Below, piece after piece: positions 56,736 to 64,000 of a stretch of DNA of 64,000 bases. A program made the position numbers and the translations under genes. The notes beneath the pieces were generated by a model, which did no database searches, was not told the origin of the DNA, and saw nothing but the letters and a program-made list of their open reading frames with translations. Source of the stretch: Urechis unicinctus (taxonomy: Eukaryota; Annelida; Polychaeta; Xenopneusta; Urechidae); contig CM067349.1 of NCBI GenBank assembly GCA_034190875.2, positions 14,038,163-14,102,162 on the forward strand, written 5' to 3'. The stretch's first letter is position 1; the number at the start of each line of letters is the position of its first letter.

Positions 56736-57239
56736 TGCAATAGAAAATGCCCAGCAAATGACCTAGATAATGTTTCATACACAGCCAATATTTGTGAACA
56801 GAAAATTTTACACAAACTTTCTCTGAATGTTGGTGAATCACCGGTGAATGTTATTTCTATCAATTTTTTTAAACTTCTAAATTATTGGGGAGGAAAAACG
56901 CAAAAAGGCACTATGGAATAAGCTTTAGGTTTATCCCTGCTTATGCCTCAAATGAGTCTAAATGAATAAAATGTTCACCACACATTACCTCAGCCAAGAC
57001 CAACTCTGCTCAGCAGTTATGCGTCCCTCCAGATTCTATCAAAGATCAACAACTGATGAGGAATAATTGTTCTCTGCTGGAATCTCATCCATCTCTCTAA
57101 AGATGAGGAAAGAAGATCAAATAATTCCTGATGCGAAGTTAGATCCAAAATTATGGCAAGTAGATCTGCGAAAGTTGCATGTAGATTTGATCAGGATAAC
57201 AGTTGTACAACCGATCCTTGGTATTGTCATAGTGGGGTC

Positions 57240-57770
57240 CAAGCAGCCAGATAAGTGGATCCTGCATAGATGAGTATGTATGAGATCCTGTTTGCTTGAT
57301 AAGTCAGAATGAGATGCTGGCAACTGGAAGAGTCAGTATTGGATCCTGCCTATATAAGTCAGATTGGGATCCTGGTTGCTTGACTAGTCAGGATTGGATC
57401 CTGCCTATATAAGTCAGATTGGGATCCTGGTTGCTAGACTAGTCAGGATTGGATCCTGTCTATATAAGTCAGATTGGGATCCTGGTTGCTAAATTAGTCA
57501 GGATTGGATCCTGCCCAGTTGAATCAGAATGGGAGCCTGGTTGACAGGTGAGTCAGAATTGGATCCTGCAATGATAAGTCACAATGGGATCCTGGCAGCT
57601 AGAATGAGATCCAACCAAGATAAATCAAAAGGGGATTTAGATTGGGCCAGGTCTAGAGTCAGGATGGGAGCCAGCCTGGAGGGAGGGATCAAGCCTACAT
57701 CAATCGGAATGGATCAGGCCTAGACGAGTGAGAATGGGATCCAGGCTGCTATACAGATCATGACATGATT
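57240..57770. repeat. 28/56-bp minisatellite carrying GGATCC sites
   Basis: Two related 28-mers, GTCAGATTGGGATCCTGGTT... and GTCAGGATTGGATCCTGCCT..., alternate as a 56-bp unit. The core (57330-57510) is nearly uniform and both flanks decay gradually. Confidence 0.93.
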
Positions 57771-60700
57771 CAGTCTGTTAGACTAATCAGAAGAGGATCT
57801 GATCATGTCTCAATTGGAAAACTCAGGTGCACATTACAAAGGTTGATTACACTGGACACATGGATACCACACATGAAAGATGGGGGATACAGAAGAAGAT
57901 AATGATAACAGGACATGACATATACTGTCATCACCTTATGGAGCAGTAAAGTCAGCTCATCTCTTCTACACGCCAAGAGCCACAGTATTATCCCTCCAGG
58001 TTTATAAAGGGTTACAACCTGCTTTACTGTTGGGAGATATTCTAACAAAACAAGGGCAACAGAGAACATAGCACAGGTGCGCATTTTAACTCCTTCAAAA
58101 TAAATCCAGCATAAACATGAACCCTCTTTAAGTAAAATATTTGAAGTAGAGGAATATATGTAAGAAAACCTGACAAATAACTATACACAACACCATATGT
58201 AGATCACATGCAGTCATGGTGAAACACCTTCCCCACTACATGCAGGTTATCCTTACCCTGCGTTTAATGAACTGTTAACTGATACAAACCAAGGATGAAG
58301 GTATTCATACAGCCCATGTGCAGGAATATAGTTGTACGATGCCATGAGTGTATGACATACATACCAACCAAATAAAAAAAATGTTGAAGATAAATACTCA
58401 TTGCAAATTCTGCAATATTCAGGAAAAGCCTGTTTAAAAGCCTCCATTCTGCATTATATGTGAAACAGAAGCGGCTATAAGTGACCATTGAGATAAATTC
58501 ACTGTAAGATATCCCACCATTGACCAAACAAGAGTAAAACAAAGTCAATAAATAGCAGTAATAAGAGGGATGGCAGACGATGAAGAGACGATGGTACGTC
58601 CTCATCGTGCTAGCACCAGCATCAGCAGATGAAACCTTGATTGCAGGATGGAAAATCAGAACTGTAATGCATCAATGGTAGGTGATTAGAGTTAAGTTCT
58701 TACCACTAAAATATCACTATCATTTTTTAAAAAGGCCTTGATAACAAGACGCAGAGTATGCGGTGCAATAATCAAAGAGTGTGTGGACTAAAGTAAGCAT
58801 GCACAGGAGTTCTCGTGAATAAACCTTAGTACCAGATGAAACTGGTTAGTAGATGGCTTAATTCCATCTATTTCGGGATGAATTGACATAGCTGGTGGCA
58901 TTCCTTGATTTCCATGACCCAACCTTGACCCCCAGATCGAGTTACAGCTATCACATCTTAAGAATTTGTCATTAAACCAGATTCATTTGGCTACTGCAAG
59001 CATCAGTTGATATTAGTGTTTAAAGATCACATTTTCCTCCTTGGCAAATAACCACCTCCAGCTGTGATATGAAGGATATGTGAGCATCTTATGAAGAACT
59101 AGCCCTCCATAAATGAACCAAAAAGTGTAATCTCAAACATCTCTGTTGTGCTAGCAACCAGGCTTAAATAGCAGTGCAACTTGAAATGACATCAAGTGAT
59201 ATGGCGATTGTAATGGATGAAGATGATTGTGATGCTTGGAAAGTATTGCCCACGTGACAGCGCATGGATATAAATCAACAAGTGACACAGTTTTAAATTC
59301 CTAAGTCATGGCACATTTAGTGAATGGAAGGAAATAGGATAAGATTTCGTTCAAATATTTTTCTCACTCAACGTTTGCTGAACCTTCTAGGAGGTGGTTA
59401 TGGCATGAAGTTGTATGAGAAATTGCCTGGGCCATTAGATGGCTGACAGCACAAACATGTTAAGAAAAATTCACAATTGATGAAACTGAAGGAAAAAATA
59501 ATAAGAAACTGGACTTTCTGATGTTTGACACCTTGCACCGAAGGTAAATTCATAAAGCACTACGACGTCATAGGATGCAATGACATTACAACAGTAATTT
59601 CAAAAGCAGGCGAAATATTGTAAAGTCTATACCACAATAATATGACTCAAGCCAAATTTGATGGGCCTTGACAAAACTCTACCTCACACCCGAGGTCAAT
59701 TCATGGTAGCAATGACGTATAACAACGGTAAGTTCTTGTGAAACTGGCTGCATCAGCAGCAGAAACATCATATCAGGATGGCTGGATGCATGATCGAAAC
59801 TCAAAACCCTAAGGGGAGAATCTTCATATGGTCACAAATCTTCGATTGGTCGGACAAAATCCTATTTAGGGCAGACCAGGCATGACCCTGAGCCCCAATC
59901 CAATCATCATGAAACCAGTTTGTCCCAAATAATCTTCATTAAGATCTTATCTGGAGCTCAATAAACCATTCAGATCAAAGGCTGTCAAGATCTTAAAAGA
60001 TAGAATCTTCAGGAGAAGCTGTCGCTGATCGACTTCAGTCCCAAGTCAAACCTGGCTGGAAAAAGACCCAAATAGTGAAGAGGACAACCAGATACCAAGC
60101 ATGTCAATGTTATCACTGAGCTTGTAACGGACATAAAACACACAAAGTGGTGACATTCATAACCCTGTATTCTCTTTGCCCTCGCTGGGTGGTAAGCAGG
60201 GGTTGAACTGTTCATACAGAAGTATGCGTTCCTCATCTGAACATTCCTATTTGAAGACACTTTCTAGATGATGGGACGAGCTTATGAGTGCAAACTCAGA
60301 GTGTGGTAGAGTGTTACTTGTGGGGTGGAGAGAAGGTTCTCACCGTGAATTTGTCAGCTCATGGCTATGCCAGGGGTTCTGGCAGCAAGCGACTTTGTTT
60401 GGATCAACAACACACATATTTACTGCAGTGCAGTTTATCATGAAAATGTGATGGATTTTCAGTAAATCCAAACAAGTTGTTAATTTTATGTGAGGCTACA
60501 AATGGATGACTGGCAGTAGACCTTGTGCTCTCTGATGCCATCTCTCACCTTCCATAAATTTCACCTGATTAAATTATAATTTTTGTTCCTATTTCAGTTT
60601 GTCTTCAATATTGAGCATATATTTTCTCTCGAGGTAATAGTTCATAATAGATTTTCCACAAGTAGGAGTTTACTTACATTTCACACATCTAAAATGGATT

Positions 60701-63700
60701 AGATGGAACAAATCACATATTTTATGCAGAAATCTCCACCAACAATCAGCCTCCATGCTGCATTGAATGGCAGCACAGACCGGCTGAATGTGAGCAGTAT
60801 GATAACCTGGCCAGCTGATATTGTGAAGATCAACAAACATACTCCATTACCTAACAAACTCATATAACAGCCCAATCACTCACTCATTCACTCAGCATTC
60901 ACTCATTCAAACTGATTCAAGTATTAGTGGATTATATTAGTTGATACTTTTGAAGTCCACTATTTTGTTAATATTTGAGGGAATATCTATAATGCTATTA
61001 ATATAATCTGTTAGTGAAAGGATGGCCCATTTTACACAGGGCATACACTGACCAAATACCAACTGCAATCAAATCAGATATGTCATGCTGATGCCCTTAT
61101 AAGGCAAACAATTCACACTTTCATCATTTGCGAGTTAACCAACACCTCCAGTCTGTATATTAGCTCTACTCAACCAAGTACAGGAGCAGCTGTATAGCCT
61201 CATGATAAGGTTGTGAAATACCAGCCTATTATTGTACATAAATGCAGATGTTTAGATATATAGTTTGAGTTTGCATACATCTCAGATGATATTTTATTAG
61301 TCGTTGATGTACATCCTCCACTGACCAACCAGAGCTCATCACATACAGCAATGAATGGCCAATCCTGGACATGCTTACATGTGGGTTAATGGTTTTATAG
61401 TAATTTCAAAGATAACAAATCATTTTTACTGAGAACATGGCTCATTTGGAACCAGTTCACTGTGTGAGAACAATCCAAATTTAACACTTAACTTATGATA
61501 CAATAATTACATTGAACGCCTATATTCTTGATTTGAAGAGTTTCACATATAATAGAAATTACCAAGGTATGTCACAATTTTATGACATACATATTCAATT
61601 CCATACGAACAAATCTTGGTCTTTGATCCAGCCAAGAAAACTTCCAGCAGGAGTAAGTAAGTAAGCATTGTCAAGCCGAATCACCACCTTACAAGTCAAT
61701 GCCTGAGATCCAGAAATCCCTGAGAGAAAGTCATAATTTCAAATAGAGATAATCAGTACCTCTAAATAATGTTGATGACAGCAGGTTATCTCCAACATTG
61801 AGAGACAAAGAACCATTGCTCGGCCCCGGGGCAGAGTAAGACTCGAGCCTTGCCCTTTTTTATAGAGAATGCAGGCTGAGTGGAAGTTCCAACATAGAGC
61901 CACTGTCAAAGGAATAGGCCTTAGCCCTCTGGTGATCTGCTGTACAGCTACTGCTGATATTCAAAGTTCACTAGGTTAAGAAAAATGGAACCAACATAGC
62001 TTCCAACATCCATGGTCATTTCATGACAATTAGGCCATTGTTTTGTCTCTTTGTGTAACTCTTGGAATGGAATTGTTCTGTTGGTATAGTCCATAACCTC
62101 CGACTTTACATTATTATTGGTTTACAAAAAAACCGCAGTTGCTCCGACCAGGACAGTGCAATGTTAAGTGACATGACCAATGGGTCAACCCCACTCAAAC
62201 CCCACTGTGGATGCGAGACAATGACATTAGCTTGTCCCCACTGCATGTCTCTCAGAGCCAGCCCAGAATGCCACTCCAACCTTAACAACACACCAATATG
62301 GGGTTGGTAGTTAAAGGGTCTCCCAAGAGAACAAAATTCTCTGACTTCTCCATGACATGGAAGAAATTTCATTCTTCCATAACTTCCCCCTGAGCAGTGG
62401 ATCCCTTAACAGGGCAGAGATGATTGACATGTCTTTGACTAATTGATCATAAAATACAGAACAACGGATCACCAAACTATGGACACCAATTGTGGATATA
62501 CTCTGGCAGAGTTTTGCCAAATACTGGACATACACCTTCATCATGGTGTTGCAGATACACGTTGACGCTATGGGTCATGAAAGGGTTAAAAGACAGCCAA
62601 CCAGAACTTCATAGTCTGATGATGGAACAAATTAACATTTATCAGCCATGAAGAATAGCCATAAAGTTTGAGTTGGTGGTCGTTCAAACCATCTCCTCGT
62701 CAAACCAACGTCAATGAAACTATGGTATCCAGAAGATTTCAACAAGACAACATCCTTTGTTGAATAATGACAAACATAGATGACCAAATTATATGAGCCT
62801 CATCAACCTACAATAAGAGAGAGCAAGCTGGAAGAACTGAAACTTATGGATATGGTTGGATTTTTTCACATCAATTCGGCTAATACAGACAGCTATTTTC
62901 CCATTCCTTTAAGGTCATGACTAATCCCACCAATACTCTGGCACCACCAGACCATTCTACAATTACATGGAAGAGGTACCCATTGCAATGGGTGCACTGA
63001 AAGAGTATCATATTGCCAGACATAAGAAACTAGAGTTCCAGTAAATTTCAGTGACAATTACATCAGGTTAATACTGATATCTAGATCATACTCAGTTAGT
63101 TAACAATACTCACCATTTTTTTTAAAGATAATATAATTCATTGGGCATTTATCTATTTGAATTAAGCATCATACATTTAACACATTCACTATATATATGT
63201 ATGAAGGCATATTTTGCATCACCTTGATGGAATCAAGGATATATTTTAAAGCAATTAACAAATCCACCAAGAATTCAGCAGCAGTTTAATCTCACAATAC
63301 ATATTTACCATTAATTATTTTAACGATATAATAGTTGCATTTGATCGGGATTATTAAAATTGAAGTCATTTAATGAAAGTTCTTACAAGTACAGTTCCTT
63401 ATTTATATGCATAAATATATATTTGATAAATCTTAACAACTGAGTGTTAAAATCAACACCATATATACTGCACAGCTTTATTAGCAGTGAACTATTTTAT
63501 TATTATGGTTACATTGTTTAATGGACCATCTGCCTATATGTTACTATTAGTAAATGTATGATTATGGCAATCCAGGGCTATGGCAACGGATGAACAAGTC
63601 ATCCAAAAGCTTCTCTAATTAAGCTTCAACTCTGGCTTTCAAATACAGCCCTTATTCTCCCACTTCAGGAGAATACAATTCCCTAGAATGGGGGAGAAGG

Positions 63701-64000
63701 AGACTTCATCAGAAGAATCGATACATGTCGATTTTCATTCTCAAGAAGTGGATGGACAGAGACAGAACAAAACATCACTTGAGATTGGAATGTTGCCAGC
63801 AGTTGCTGAAGTACAGCAAGGCCCTCAGTCAGAGTCAATGCTATTCACTACATACAGCTGTCATCACAATCTATCGTCCAATATCCAATACACAATCACC
63901 TGACCAATGTTCAACTGTTCAATGTTCCAAAATCACAAGTCTCTGTCCAATGTTCCAAAATAAAAATCCTTGGCTTATGCTCCAACGTCAGAATCAACAG

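Larger units (their letters stand above)
55341..64000. other. Unassigned CpG-poor region
   Basis: No exon was recognised on either strand. A minus-strand frame of 113 codons (58264-58605) is AT-biased and matches no known motif. Low CpG, like the bodies of the neighbouring genes, hints that it is transcribed. A minus-strand AATAAA near 55795-55800, in GTTTATTCCAG context, could be the 3' end of a gene entering from beyond 64 kb. Minisatellites lie at 56540-56735 and 57240-57770, and there is a short (CATTCACT)n-like patch at 60877-60909. Confidence 0.5.

Noticed and set aside
58264-58605. A 113-codon minus-strand frame, Tyr- and Phe-rich.
   Set aside because: AT-biased composition explains the residues. 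No conserved pattern could be seen.

Overview
The window is nuclear DNA from an animal, most likely a lophotrochozoan and probably a mollusc. The reasons are intron-rich genes with GT-AG splicing, many very long (AT)n tracts, a copy resembling the SINE core common in mollusc genomes, and a mosaic of CpG-rich and CpG-depleted domains. This placement is inferred. Four protein-coding genes could be rebuilt exon by exon, each with matching splice phases. No RNA genes, CRISPR arrays, viral or LTR elements were recognised. Layout, left to right. (1) 1-9.7 kb: gene-free, with an (AT)n/(GT)n tract, a 124-bp tandem duplication and a cluster of palindromes like RFX X-boxes. (2) 10.07-33.87 kb, minus strand: an aquaglyceroporin of 308 aa in six coding exons. 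Exons 2-6 lie within 2.2 kb, but exon 1 lies 21.5 kb away across a huge intron. That intron holds a TTAA-flanked MITE, a perfect 59-bp palindrome, a SINE-like core, an older interspersed repeat and many micro- and minisatellites. (3) 33.9-39.1 kb: head-to-head intergenic space. (4) 39.12-47.15 kb, plus strand: DDX23, the Prp28-type U5 snRNP helicase, 15 coding exons, 814 aa, apparently complete. (5) 47.2-48.7 kb: a tail-to-tail spacer filled by a 34-bp minisatellite. (6) 48.73-50.16 kb, minus strand: DCAKD (dephospho-CoA kinase domain protein), 4 coding exons, 231 aa. (7) 50.17-50.84 kb: a CpG-rich island, the probable shared promoter of DCAKD and the next gene. (8) 51.44-53.84 kb, plus strand: an unnamed ankyrin-repeat protein of 476 aa in 3 coding exons, with a probable 1.5-kb 3' UTR. 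(9) 55.3-64 kb: AT-rich, CpG-poor sequence with minisatellites and no confident exons. By eye, CpG is common up to about 38.7 kb and sparse afterwards except at the 50.2-50.8 kb island. This fits the mosaic germline methylation of invertebrates, in which broadly expressed genes (DDX23, DCAKD) are methylated and CpG-depleted while a tissue-restricted gene (the aquaglyceroporin) is not. The genes share no pathway: one is a membrane channel, one a splicing factor, one a coenzyme A enzyme and one a likely protein-binding scaffold. No clearly new biological system was found. The most useful leads are the rebuilt split aquaporin gene with a GC-AG intron, a frame-shifting overlapping donor in DDX23, the palindrome cluster at 8.7-9.3 kb, the TTAA MITE, and the methylation-style domain boundary.
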